Shown: positions 27,986 to 35,458, counted from the stretch's first letter. The stretch: DNA of 64,000 nt from Natrarchaeobaculum aegyptiacum (GCF_002156705.1 NZ_CP019893.1:1736001-1800000), one strand, 5' to 3'. Translations and numbers: made by a program. The notes: generated by a model not told the origin, from the letters alone.

Positions 27986-28471
27986 ATGGGAAGAAAACCA
28001 CGATCACGACGAGTGATTCTGGCAGCCCTCGGCAGTGTTGCCGCTGGGAGCACAGCAGCAAAGGCAACCGATCATCACGAGGATCTGGATCGACCACGGA
28101 CGATCGAAGAGAACGGTATCGAATTCACGAAATGGGACTGTTCACGCGTCATCATCGAGGATCATACCGGACGAGCAGATCACATCAATATTCTCGTGCG
28201 GTACCTCGGACTCGAGATGCTAGACGATCCAGACGACGAGCCTCAACGTCTGGTGCAGGATCTGTCGACCGCGACCAGTTTGCCGGAACTCGACGGGAGA
28301 GTGGATATCAACGTCAACGAATACGCGCACGAAGTGCGACCAGAGCGTGGCTCGATCGTAATCAGCGAAATACGGGTGAGTAACTCTGATGGTGAGGGAC
28401 AGTTGGCTCACGTCGTCTGGCCATCAGATGAATGGGACTGTGACTATGTGATGCACCAAGAGGTCGAATAG
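27986..28471 (+). CDS. Secreted or Tat-exported hypothetical protein
   Basis: 161 residues. The N-terminus has SRRVILAALGSVAAG followed by small residues, fitting a twin-arginine signal with a possible cut after TAAKA. The mature part is polar, with DINVNEYAHEVRPERGSIVI and two WDC motifs (about residues 50 and 152) that could form a disulphide. No family recognised. ATG at 27986; a GTG five codons upstream is an alternative. Codon use is AT-richer than in flanking core genes, consistent with the island. Confidence 0.6.
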   Translation: MGRKPRSRRVILAALGSVAAGSTAAKATDHHEDLDRPRTIEENGIEFTKWDCSRVIIEDHTGRADHINILVRYLGLEMLDDPDDEPQRLVQDLSTATSLPELDGRVDINVNEYAHEVRPERGSIVISEIRVSNSDGEGQLAHVVWPSDEWDCDYVMHQEVE

Positions 28472-28930
28472 TGGTCTAGTTCTGTGATTCTTCTGTTGAC
28501 AGGTCGTATTCTTTCATGCTCACGCTCGAGCAGTGTAGCTGGCACGATGCCCGCTTTCTGAACGGGACTCCCGTCGGGATCAAGGGCACCATGCTCGAGA
28601 ACCGCGACGGCCAGCCGGGGGAAACTCCAAGGTCTACCGGGCGTATCCCGACCGACCCCGGCGGGCTGACGGCGGTACTGTTTCGTCGTCTATCGGACAC
28701 ACGGCCGGTCTGGCTGCACGATCGTCAAGGACAAGATGGTGAAGGTGTCGAACCTCCCACTACTCCGGTGGCACGACGGTGGCGATCACCGCGGGACTGA
28801 GCAGGCGAAGATATCGATTACAGACGTCTTTTGATGTCGTGTGGTGCTTACGTTTGATAACGTGACAGGAAACCGCTGCTGACTCGATGGAAATTCTGCT
28901 ATATCCCATGAGAGCGTGAAACAAGTATGG
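28472..28930. other. Gene-poor stretch upstream of the IS110 element
   Basis: About 28500-28800 is GC-rich and carries CTCGAG sites, but no frame has a plausible start and composition together; it may be a decayed native gene. Beyond 28800 the sequence turns AT-richer and contains one arm (28887-28901) of a 15-bp inverted repeat. Confidence 0.35.
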
Positions 28931-28949
28931 GACGCAAGAGACCGAGCTG

Positions 28950-29104
28950 TATTCCGTGCCCGAGAGCACGTGCTGCTGACTGGTCCGAGTGCGTAGGAAG
29001 CCGAGTCCTGGGCATTACAGCCCGACTGCCGCCAGGAGCGGCAGTCGGGAAAGCCCGCATAGGTGAATCTCTGTTTCACGCACCGGCGTTCCAAGGTGAG
29101 CCCA
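28950..29104 (+). ncRNA. Candidate bridge RNA of the IS110 element
   Basis: IS110-group elements encode a structured bridge (seek) RNA in the non-coding segment before the transposase that guides donor and target choice. Here that segment holds a perfect 12-bp stem, CCCGACTGCCGC (29021-29032) pairing with GCGGCAGTCGGG (29038-29049), with loop CAGGA. Guide loops were not identified; the assignment rests on family knowledge, position and this hairpin. Confidence 0.35.
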
Positions 29105-30103
29105 ATGTTCATTGGAATCGACGTACACAAGCGGTACTCACAGATCGCAGTACTGGACAAAAACGGTGAGATCGTCGAAGAGGTTCGCGTCGAAAACGCG
29201 AACCTCGACGACTTTGCCCAGCGGTACGCTGGGTCCAAAGCCGCGCTTGAAGCCACCAGCAACTACTACCACATCCACGATACGCTTTCAGCGTATCTGG
29301 ATGTGACTGTCGCTAACCCCGGCGAATTGAAGCTGATCTCTGACTCGGATAAGAAAACTGACCGCGTTGATGCGAAACAACTCGCTCGAATGCTTCGGTT
29401 AGGCTCGGTTCCAGAAAGCTACGTTCCAACCGACGAGGTTCGGCAAGCCCGCGCACTCGTGCGCGGGCGCCAGAAACTCGTTGAGAACCGGACTGAGTAC
29501 GCGAACAAGATCCATGGCTTGTTGAGTGACCACGGTATCACCCGTGAGGTAAAGCCGTTGAGTGTGGAGGGACGAGAGTTCCTGGCGGAACTCTCGCTCC
29601 CGGCACCGTGGGACGCGTTGTTGGAGTCGTACCTGGAACTGATTCAGGTGCTCACCGAGCAAATCGAATCGTTAGAAGCAGAGATCGAGGAGCGGGCTGG
29701 GTCTCTGAAGGAGACCCAGCTCCTGATGACGATTCCTGGTGTGAGTTACTTTACGGCGTTGACGATTTACGCGGAGTTGGGCGAGGTCAACCGGTTTGAC
29801 CGGGCCAAGGAAGTTGTTAGCTACTTCGGGTTGAACCCGATAATCCGCGAGTCTGGCGACTCGCGGTTTGAGGGAAGCATCTCGAAGCGAGGGTCAGGAC
29901 GGGTCCGGTGGCTGCTCGTTCAAGCGTCGTACACAGCGGTTCATACATGCGAAGACGAGTACCTTAGCCGGTTCTACAACCGGTTAGCTCGAAAGAAGAA
30001 CTCGAAAACAGCGATTGTGGCAACCGCTCGGAAGTTGCTGGTTTCAATGTATCATATGCTGGACCGTGAGGAGGTGTACGATCCACCAGGGGTGAGTGCC
30101 TGA
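29105..30103 (+). CDS. IS110-family transposase (DEDD recombinase)
   Basis: 332 residues, normal family length and apparently intact. The N-terminal RuvC-like domain begins FIGIDVHK with the first catalytic Asp at about D6; KAALEATSNYY carries the Glu and KKTDRVDAKQLARML the later Asp pair. The C-terminal Transposase_20 part has LLMTIPGVSYFTALTIYAE and SYFGLNPIIRESGDSR, with the helix-hairpin-helix feature and nucleophilic-serine region (FEGSISKRGSGRVR). ATG at 29105 follows the non-coding left part. AT-richer codon use than core genes supports recent transfer. Confidence 0.95.
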   Translation: MFIGIDVHKRYSQIAVLDKNGEIVEEVRVENANLDDFAQRYAGSKAALEATSNYYHIHDTLSAYLDVTVANPGELKLISDSDKKTDRVDAKQLARMLRLGSVPESYVPTDEVRQARALVRGRQKLVENRTEYANKIHGLLSDHGITREVKPLSVEGREFLAELSLPAPWDALLESYLELIQVLTEQIESLEAEIEERAGSLKETQLLMTIPGVSYFTALTIYAELGEVNRFDRAKEVVSYFGLNPIIRESGDSRFEGSISKRGSGRVRWLLVQASYTAVHTCEDEYLSRFYNRLARKKNSKTAIVATARKLLVSMYHMLDREEVYDPPGVSA

Positions 30104-30124
30104 GCGCCGCCGGGGCGGCGCTCA
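30101..30124. terminator. Palindrome starting on the transposase stop codon
   Basis: TGAGCGCCGCC (30101-30111) pairs perfectly with GGCGGCGCTCA (30114-30124) across two bases. The first three bases are the TGA stop. It may act as terminator or shield the transposase from read-through. Confidence 0.5.
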
Positions 30125-30468
30125 TTGGCTGGCTGGTGGCAGCGTGAGTGATTACTCTCGCAAACAGGAAGTCCCCCGCCTGATGGTTGTGACAGTAGCC
30201 ACCGGTTCGCCGGTTGTCGATTCTAGGCCAGAAAACCACAGCAAGTCCTTGTCGCCCGAAGAATTATCTTGGCAAACGTGGTTTGATCGATTAGCAGAAT
30301 TTCCATAGGTGAATATAGAGGATAGATTCAGCACGAGGGCTTCGTTTGTTTCACACCGAACGCGATGAATCGTCCGCTCACTACTCGTGCGGGCTGACCG
30401 CTTGCCTCCTAACAACCCTTCAAATCCCTCTCTATAGAATATAATTCTGAGTGTGGCGCAAGGTTCTT
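30104..30468. other. Right flank of the IS element
   Basis: Contains the palindrome at the stop codon, the second arm of the 15-bp inverted repeat (30292-30306) and one type C repeat (30321-30398). No gene supported; a 70-codon frame ending SWQTWFDRLAEFP has no convincing start. An ATATAATTC box at 30439-30447 serves the next gene. Confidence 0.45.
30321..30398 (+). repeat. Type C interspersed repeat, copy 1
   Basis: About 78 bp containing ATTCAGCACGAGGGCTTCGT, TTGTTTCAC and CCGCTCACTACTCGTGCG. It is similar over its whole length to 32630-32708, where the same sequence directly follows a type A copy. Confidence 0.7.
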
Positions 30469-30735
30469 ATGTCAATGGAGAATATAATCAGCATGGTTGC
30501 TATTGGGATTGGTACCCCTGCATTCTTGATTGGACAGTCAGCTATCTCTGGTTACGCAATAAATGAAACATATGGAAAATCGCTAGTGGGAGCTATCGCA
30601 CTTGGCGTCGGAATTTTCACACTTGGAATAGTTGGGGTGCTTATTTTTGATAGTATTGTGATTCCACTGGTGGCCCAGATGATTCTCTTGCTATTTCATC
30701 TATTATGGAAGAGAGTATCTGGTGCAGGGGCTTAG
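30469..30735 (+). CDS. Small membrane protein in the island, unknown
   Basis: 88 residues with two long hydrophobic segments (about 5-27 and 40-78) and a basic end (WKRVSG). AT-rich codon use. ATG at 30469 has an AT-rich box about 25 nt upstream; a GTG six codons earlier and an ATG two codons later are possible. It sits between a type C and a type A repeat. No family recognised. Confidence 0.5.
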   Translation: MSMENIISMVAIGIGTPAFLIGQSAISGYAINETYGKSLVGAIALGVGIFTLGIVGVLIFDSIVIPLVAQMILLLFHLLWKRVSGAGA

Positions 30736-30813
30736 AACGAAAATCATCTATAGTGAGCGATGTGTGCTTGGTCTGTACTGAGCGTTTGACCTTCTGCGTC
30801 CATCGCTACTTAG

Positions 30814-30912
30814 TCTGTGCCACATTCGCGCTGTAAGTTCAACACGCCTCGCTCAATCTATCCAGTAGCTGGTAGAAAGCGCGTGCAACATCCAGAGCGT
30901 GAGTTCAGCAGT
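30814..30912 (+). repeat. Type A interspersed repeat, diverged copy
   Basis: Within it 30828-30897 aligns base for base, without gaps, with the 70-bp unit at 32560 and 34097; I count about 11 substitutions. The shared core is CAGTAGCTGGTAGAAAGCGC. The CCACATTC left flank is shared with copies at 32552 and 33393. Confidence 0.75.
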
Positions 30913-30965
30913 GGGAGTTTGGTATTCAGGTAGAGTCGGAATGTCACTGATGGCTGCCGATGCGT

Positions 30966-31748
30966 TTACTCGTCGATCCAGTCGGGTGCGTCGACCTCGG
31001 CGTCCACAGTGTCGAACTCGTAGACGACGGAGACGGACTCGCTGTCGTCGAGGTTCCGATGGTAGTGCGCATACGACATCCCGGGCGTGAGGCGGTAGGA
31101 GACGTCGGCCCGGTGTAGCTGCTGGTCGCCGTCGACGACGACCTCCCCGTCGGTGTGTGAGAGGCGGAAGTCTCGGCCAGGGCCGTCATACAAATGCCAG
31201 GCGTCGCTGGCGGCGTACACATCGAACCCGTCCGTGGTGCTGGCTGTCTCGTAGTCCGCCCGGTAGAGCGTCGACCAGGCGATGTACCGCCAGGAATCGA
31301 CGACCTTCGCAGGCGGGGTGACTTCATCGCCCTCGAGGATGACGACGTGGCGGTTGTCCTCCTGGTAGCGGTCGACGACCTCGCCGTCGGAATCGTCGGC
31401 GAGGCGGTCGGCTTCCTCCTCGTCGACGACGCTGATGCGGGCGTGCGTAACGGAGCTGTTGCCGGGCGAGTATCGCTCCACGTAGTAGTTGCCGCCGTCC
31501 GTCTCGAGGACGAGGTGCTCGGCGCCTTCGGCGGCCGTGACGTACGAATAGTCGAAGAACATTACGCCATCGATATGGACGGCTGCCGTCTCGGTGTTGG
31601 GGACGGTGGCGTCGGTGCCGGCAGTGGTGTCGAACGGGATCGACCGGTCGGTCGACTCGAGAGGAAGGGTGAACGCGAGGCCGACGCTGGCGGCCAAGAG
31701 GACGACAACGACCGCGGCGAGAATGAGGCGTCGCGGAGCGATGTCCAT
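30966..31748 (-). CDS. Membrane-anchored extracytoplasmic protein, unknown
   Basis: 260 residues. A basic start (MDIAPRRL) and a hydrophobic helix (about 8-28) form a signal anchor. The rest is acidic and beta-like: HIDGVMFFDYSYVTAAEG, VLETDGGNYYVERYSPGN and HVVILEGDEVTPPAKVVDSW. No domain named. Unlike most of the island it is GC-rich with several CTCGAG sites, so it looks like native-type DNA. The ATG at 31748 was chosen because the anchor follows at once. Confidence 0.65.
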   Translation of the reverse strand: MDIAPRRLILAAVVVVLLAASVGLAFTLPLESTDRSIPFDTTAGTDATVPNTETAAVHIDGVMFFDYSYVTAAEGAEHLVLETDGGNYYVERYSPGNSSVTHARISVVDEEEADRLADDSDGEVVDRYQEDNRHVVILEGDEVTPPAKVVDSWRYIAWSTLYRADYETASTTDGFDVYAASDAWHLYDGPGRDFRLSHTDGEVVVDGDQQLHRADVSYRLTPGMSYAHYHRNLDDSESVSVVYEFDTVDAEVDAPDWIDE

Positions 31749-31810
31749 GACTGGCCACAGCCATCTATCTTTGAAAAATATTTCGGAGTTTTGACCCTCG
31801 AAACGCCCGA

Positions 31811-31939
31811 TCAGGAACTGTAGATGTATGGGCTGCCGGGATGCCCACGGTCGCGGCACTTCATCCGAAAGTGACCGTCGTCATCGCCTCGGTACCGCTC
31901 CGTGTCGAGCGAGTCGCATTCGACGCACCAGTTCGTCAC
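31811..31939 (-). CDS. Very small zinc-finger protein
   Basis: 42 codons from a GTG at 31939. It reads MTNWCVECDSLDTERYRG and later MKCRDRGHPGS, giving CxxC plus CxxxxH, a plausible single zinc site. Codons favour G or C at the third position and include an in-frame CTCGAC, which supports real coding. It lies 62 nt upstream of the membrane-anchored gene on the same strand, perhaps co-transcribed. Function unknown. Confidence 0.5.
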   Translation of the reverse strand: MTNWCVECDSLDTERYRGDDDGHFRMKCRDRGHPGSPYIYSS

Positions 31940-31995
31940 GGTTCGTTCCTGACCTCGTCACTCGTTCCGGTCGAGCGAACGCCTGTGCTGCATGT

Positions 31996-32055
31996 GCGCT
32001 GTGGATTCAGCACGGATTGTTCGAACTGCTCAGATTCTGTCAGGAGTGGTGTGAC
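31996..32055 (+). repeat. Type B interspersed repeat, copy 1
   Basis: 60 bp starting GCGCTGTGGATTCAGCACGG and including TGTTCGAACTGC. It aligns without gaps with 33401-33460. Read in frame, both copies give W-V/I-Q-H, then L-F-E-L, F-C-Q and C-D, so they may be fragments of one coding sequence. Confidence 0.65.
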
Positions 32056-32231
32056 CGACTTAGAGCATTAGTGCACCATGACGGTTGGCTTTATTTCGCC
32101 CATATAGGCTTGATACACCCGGAAGAGAACCTGCGTATTGAGCGAGCAGTTCGAATGAATTTCCGTAGACCAAACCAATCGGTGACGACACCAGAAACAA
32201 TTAACTTTTCACTCTATGTTAACCAGAATTG

Positions 32232-32477
32232 ATGAAGTTGGCTCGGCTCTTCACGTGGTCTCCCCACCAGGGGCAGCTCCGTGCAATCGTAAAGACACTC
32301 TGCTACCGCCTGTTTATGATCATGATTACGGTTGGTGTCGCATGGATCATTACGGGGAGCGGGACTGACGCAGTAAGTATCGGCATCGTCACGAACGTCA
32401 CCAAGACGTTCACATACTATCTCTACGAGCGAATGTGGGACCACATTACTTGGGGAATTGACCCCAACCCCAACTGA
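32232..32477 (+). CDS. DUF2061 family membrane protein
   Basis: 81 residues. AIVKTLCYRLFMIMITVGVA, TGSGTDAVSIG and VTKTFTYYLYERMWDHI follow the DUF2061 pattern of a conserved Lys/Arg-containing first helix and a Tyr-Tyr/Leu-x-Glu-Arg second helix. The family is a two-helix membrane protein of unknown role, often near transporters. ATG at 32232. Confidence 0.8.
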   Translation: MKLARLFTWSPHQGQLRAIVKTLCYRLFMIMITVGVAWIITGSGTDAVSIGIVTNVTKTFTYYLYERMWDHITWGIDPNPN

Positions 32478-32542
32478 TCCGCTATTCCTATGTTCGGTAT
32501 CGACTCTATACTGATCGATCACTCATCTTCGCAGATGGCTCT

Positions 32543-32708
32543 CAGTCCGTGCCACATTCGCGCGGTGAATTCAGCACGTCTCATTCAATCTATTCAGTAG
32601 CTGGTAGAAAGCGCGTGCTGAATCCAGAGGATGGGTGCAGCACGACAATCCCGTTTGTTTCACGTCGGGATCAGTGAACCATCCGCACACTACACGTGCG
32701 AACTGAAC
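32543..32708 (+). repeat. Composite A+C interspersed repeat (fullest copy)
   Basis: Type A (32543-32629) runs straight into type C (32630-32708), suggesting this is the complete unit and other copies are halves. The 70 bp at 32560-32629 are identical to 34097-34166. TTCAGCACG and its complement recur inside the unit. Confidence 0.75.
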
Positions 32709-32775
32709 ACTGTATTTGAACTAGTTTGCAGTAATGAAACCGCCAATAATTGTAATTAGAAGTGGGGAGATGTCA

Positions 32776-33279
32776 TCAGTCGTCAGGTCGCTCTTCGACG
32801 GTGACTATTGGGTCGTAGGTTTGGTAAACCTGTCCGATCCCGGTGCCTGCGATGAGTTCCCAGTCGCCAGCGACTGTCGCTTCAAACAACCCAGTAGTGA
32901 AAAACCTCGCTGCCCCGGACGGGATTTCGTCATCATCGTCAACAACGATGGTGGCCGTTTGAACGCCCGAATCTTCGTTCGGTGGGACGAGTTCAACATC
33001 GACTTCACCGGTAATGGATTCGCCACCAGCGTTTCCGAGAACAACTGCGATTTCAAATTCGTCACCAACGGTGACGCCGCCTGGTTCCTGTGGCTGATTC
33101 CGAAGGAGAATGAACTCACCGGGGGCGTCTTCATCGACCTCAAACTGGGGTGCATCAGAAGTAGTATCCGTTTCGGCAGTATCTTCATCACCGGTATTGT
33201 CTGTGTTAGAACTATTCAGGCATCCAGCGATAATTGATGCACTGACTGGAAGGGTGGTGAGGAGGGCACGACGGCGCAT
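32776..33279 (-). CDS. Tat-exported lipoprotein with Ig-like domain
   Basis: 167 residues. MRRRALLTTLPVSASIIAGC gives twin arginines, a hydrophobic stretch and a lipobox ending in the lipidated Cys (about C20). A Thr/Asp-rich spacer follows. Then comes a beta-sandwich-like domain: VTVGDEFEIAVVLGNAGGE, GEVDVELVPP and WELIAGTGIG. It is probably anchored on the outer face of the membrane. Partner unknown. It belongs to the AT-richer island. Confidence 0.75.
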   Translation of the reverse strand: MRRRALLTTLPVSASIIAGCLNSSNTDNTGDEDTAETDTTSDAPQFEVDEDAPGEFILLRNQPQEPGGVTVGDEFEIAVVLGNAGGESITGEVDVELVPPNEDSGVQTATIVVDDDDEIPSGAARFFTTGLFEATVAGDWELIAGTGIGQVYQTYDPIVTVEERPDD

Positions 33280-33400
33280 AGTTAATTCACATTTCGTTGG
33301 AGTATAAATATTGATGGAGTTTTCGTCCCAGTGATGTACCCTTCACCTGTACTGGGCGATCACCACCTCCGCAAATCAAGCAGAATCTCTTGCCACATTC

Positions 33401-33460
33401 GCGCTGTGGGTTCAGCACGAGCTGTTCGAACTAGCCGACTTCTGTCAGAAACGTTGTGAC
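33401..33460 (+). repeat. Type B interspersed repeat, copy 2
   Basis: 60 bp similar throughout to 31996-32055. With its left flank, the frame from 33392 to the TAG at 33527-33529 stays open for 45 codons, supporting the idea that type B is a fragment of a gene. Confidence 0.65.
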
Positions 33461-33525
33461 ACACCCAGAGTATATCTTGTCGTTCCCCGATTCGCCGTCA
33501 TTGAGGTAAATGAAGATGGACAGCA

Positions 33526-33984
33526 CTAGTCGGTCTGTGGTTCAATGAGGCCGAGCTGTTGCATCACCCCGAAATAATCAGCCTGCCCATACTCTTCGAT
33601 GATTTGACCGTCTCGCACAGTGAATACTGTCGTGCCCGTATACTGTGCCTTCTCACCGGAGGCCTCCGGGAGGCTGCCTAGTGGAAGCTCCCAAGAGCGG
33701 CCGGTGTGTGTCCCACCTCCCTCCCAGAGGGCGACCACTCGGTCGCCTTCAGCGATCAGTTCGTCGGTAAGCTCAAACCTCCCTTCTGGGAACCGCTGCT
33801 TATATCCAATAATGCGTTTCTTGACTTCTTCACGTCCTTGCACTTCACCGGCCAGTGGGTAGTACCACCGAATGTCATCTGCGGCGAGTTCGTCGACGAT
33901 GTCGGGGTTCGGTTCGCCCCAGTACTCGGACCACCAGCGTGAGACAATCTCTTTATTCGTTTCATGTGTCGAGGGTTTTGCCAT
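33526..33984 (-). CDS. SnoaL-like/ester cyclase family protein
   Basis: 152 residues with the NTF2-like pattern: NKEIVSRWWSEYWGEPNPDI, ADDIRWYYPLAGEVQGREEV, GGGTHTGRSWELPLGSL, and an end at TVRDGQIIEEYGQADYFG. Such proteins act as cyclases, isomerases or ligand binders; the substrate is not predictable. ATG at 33984; a Met six codons upstream is possible. Composition fits the island. Confidence 0.75.
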   Translation of the reverse strand: MAKPSTHETNKEIVSRWWSEYWGEPNPDIVDELAADDIRWYYPLAGEVQGREEVKKRIIGYKQRFPEGRFELTDELIAEGDRVVALWEGGGTHTGRSWELPLGSLPEASGEKAQYTGTTVFTVRDGQIIEEYGQADYFGVMQQLGLIEPQTD

Positions 33985-34096
33985 AGATTGAATCACCCAC
34001 ATTTCCTTTGGGGTCTACTATCATAGCGTCATCCGCTGAAAAATCTGCAGATGGTGAACAAGAGGGACATAATTCGAGAAAAGACGTGAGCGATAC

Positions 34097-34166
34097 GCGC
34101 GGTGAATTCAGCACGTCTCATTCAATCTATTCAGTAGCTGGTAGAAAGCGCGTGCTGAATCCAGAG
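34097..34166 (+). repeat. Type A interspersed repeat, 70-bp identical copy
   Basis: Identical over 70 bp to 32560-32629, 1.5 kb away in the same orientation. It starts GCGCGGTGAATTCAGCACG and ends CGTGCTGAATCCAGAG. Confidence 0.85.
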
Positions 34167-34179
34167 AGTGGGTTCATCA

Positions 34180-34330
34180 CCAGCATCCGGGCGAGCAAAG
34201 CGAGCCCGGTTCTCGGGCGGCGAGGCCGTGGGCCGAGCCGTCCGCCTTTTTCATCGAAGTTTTTGCGCGAGCGGTTCGCCTCCGGCGAACCCGACGCCGA
34301 AAAAGTTCGCGCCTTGTATGCAGCAATCCC
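34180..34330. other. GC-rich low-complexity intergenic sequence
   Basis: Text such as GCGAGCAAAGCGAGC and the hairpin GGTTCGCC TCC GGCGAACC (34273-34291) resembles GC-rich filler found at other gene borders in this window (35930-36050, 46840-46920). No gene supported. Confidence 0.4.
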
Positions 34331-34462
34331 GCTGAAATCTATCATCGACTGGGGTTTCAATTAGGCCGCTTATGTTGCCCACTCAAGCCGGATACAACCG
34401 ATTCACGCGGATGCGAAGGTACCACTCCGAAATGTAACAATTATAATATTATGGGGGTCGGA

Positions 34463-34969
34463 TCAGAGTGGTTTCGTATAAACGTACTCCTTGACTTCCG
34501 GTTTCAGGTCGCTATCCTGGGTTCTGATCCGTTTGAAGCTTGCCGATTCGTAGAACGAGACGCCCACCTCGTTGTCCGCAAGGACGGCAAGGTACAGCCG
34601 ATCGTATTCTCCGCGAAGGGAGTCTTGGACGTGCTCGAGCAGCGCCGTACCACTTCCTTCGCCCCACCGGTCGGGACGGACGTAGATCCGGTTCAGCGAT
34701 GCGACCGCTGGCCGATCGCGGTGCGGACCGGCATGCACGAAGCCGACGGGTTCGTCCGCTTCCTCGGCGATCAGGCAGACGGCGTCTTCACGGGCATGTG
34801 ACTCCGCAATCGACGCCTTGAGGTTCTCAAGTGCGTACCACTGGTTGATCGTCTCCGTGACGGTCTCCTCTCCGAGGATCGGGTCGTAGGCGGCGTGCCA
34901 GCTCTTACGAGCAATTTCACGGATTGCCGCCGCGTCGTCCGGGACTGCACATCGAACGTCCAGAGGCAC
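34463..34969 (-). CDS. GNAT family N-acetyltransferase
   Basis: 168 residues. AVPDDAAAIREIARKSWHAA starts the fold. Motif A is LNRIYVRPDRWGEGSGTALL with the acetyl-CoA pyrophosphate loop, and motif B is LAVLADNEVGVSFYESASF. The substrate is unknown. It is GC-rich like the core genome and marks the right end of the AT-rich island. Confidence 0.88.
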   Translation of the reverse strand: MPLDVRCAVPDDAAAIREIARKSWHAAYDPILGEETVTETINQWYALENLKASIAESHAREDAVCLIAEEADEPVGFVHAGPHRDRPAVASLNRIYVRPDRWGEGSGTALLEHVQDSLRGEYDRLYLAVLADNEVGVSFYESASFKRIRTQDSDLKPEVKEYVYTKPL

Positions 34970-35139
34970 GCCTCTTTGTTTGACACCAGGGGGATAAACT
35001 GTTACTCTCCCTCACTCATTGGTCAGTAGAATCATCAAAAGCCCCTCTCGCTGAGTAGGTGATCACTGGTAGCTCTCAGAAGAGGCGCATTCCTCAGTAG
35101 TTACCCCTCCGTTCGTACTACACTCGCGATATATATTCA

Positions 35140-35325
35140 TCAGCGTGTGACAAACCTCTCAAGTCTTGTTAGTGACTTATCTTTTACCCTTGCTCTGACA
35201 AAGACCGAGCTTTCCACGTCGAAGGTGATCGCTCGAGTCGAGAGTGTCTCGGCGATCTCCTCTCGCTGCTTCTGGGTGAGGTCGTCGCGCTCGAGGACGT
35301 CGCTGGTTCTCTCCTGATCGCCCAC
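35140..35325 (-). CDS. Small hypothetical protein next to tRNA-Arg
   Basis: 61 residues from GTG 35325: a charged start (GDQERTSDVLERDD), a helical segment (LTQKQREEIAETLSTR) and FDVESSVFVRARVKDKSL. It reads like real coding sequence but matches no family I know, and it could be the leftover of a larger gene cut at the tRNA-proximal site. Confidence 0.4.
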   Translation of the reverse strand: MGDQERTSDVLERDDLTQKQREEIAETLSTRAITFDVESSVFVRARVKDKSLTRLERFVTR

Positions 35326-35430
35326 TCAGAAGCCGCCCGACGAATCGACGAGCGTGCTCGAGGTTGCACTACTTCGAACCCCTCGAGGTGCGTGACTCGC
35401 TCGTTGCGTCCACTTTCTGCAGAATCGCTT

Positions 35431-35458
35431 GCACGATGGGATTCGAACCACGGTCGGA
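35431..35458 (-). repeat. Duplicated 3' half of tRNA-Arg (possible attachment-site relic)
   Basis: GCACGATGGGATTCGAAC at 35431-35448 is identical to 35532-35549 inside the tRNA gene, same orientation. Similarity continues with gaps through the T-arm to the 3' strand of the anticodon stem (TCCGAC). Integrases that use tRNA 3' ends leave such partial copies. Confidence 0.6.

Larger units (their letters stand above)
28960..30200 (+). mobile_element. IS110-family insertion sequence (ends not determined)
   Basis: Defined by a complete DEDD transposase gene. A non-coding left part has a strong hairpin, and a palindrome sits on the transposase stop codon. IS110 elements lack classical terminal inverted repeats and target duplications, so I could not fix the borders; the limits given are approximate. 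CTCGAG is absent across the element, unlike core DNA. Confidence 0.75.
28887..30306. repeat. 15-bp inverted repeat flanking the IS110 element
   Basis: ATGGAAATTCTGCTA at 28887-28901 is the exact reverse complement of TAGCAGAATTTCCAT at 30292-30306. The arms lie outside the apparent transposase unit. They could be ends of an older element that the IS110 copy entered, or two copies of one site. Confidence 0.5.

Noticed and set aside
28516-28800. 94-codon plus-strand frame before the IS element
   Set aside because: Composition is GC-rich but the sequence has no motif, and its end is Arg/Pro-rich as in shadow frames; kept only as possible decayed DNA.
30096-30308. 70-codon frame right of the transposase
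   Set aside because: Overlaps the stop-codon palindrome and lacks a plausible start or family; its end lies in the 15-bp inverted repeat.
30321-34166. CRISPR or integron-type array from the repeated 70-bp units
   Set aside because: Copies are far apart and irregularly spaced, with ordinary genes between; no cas or integron integrase gene seen.
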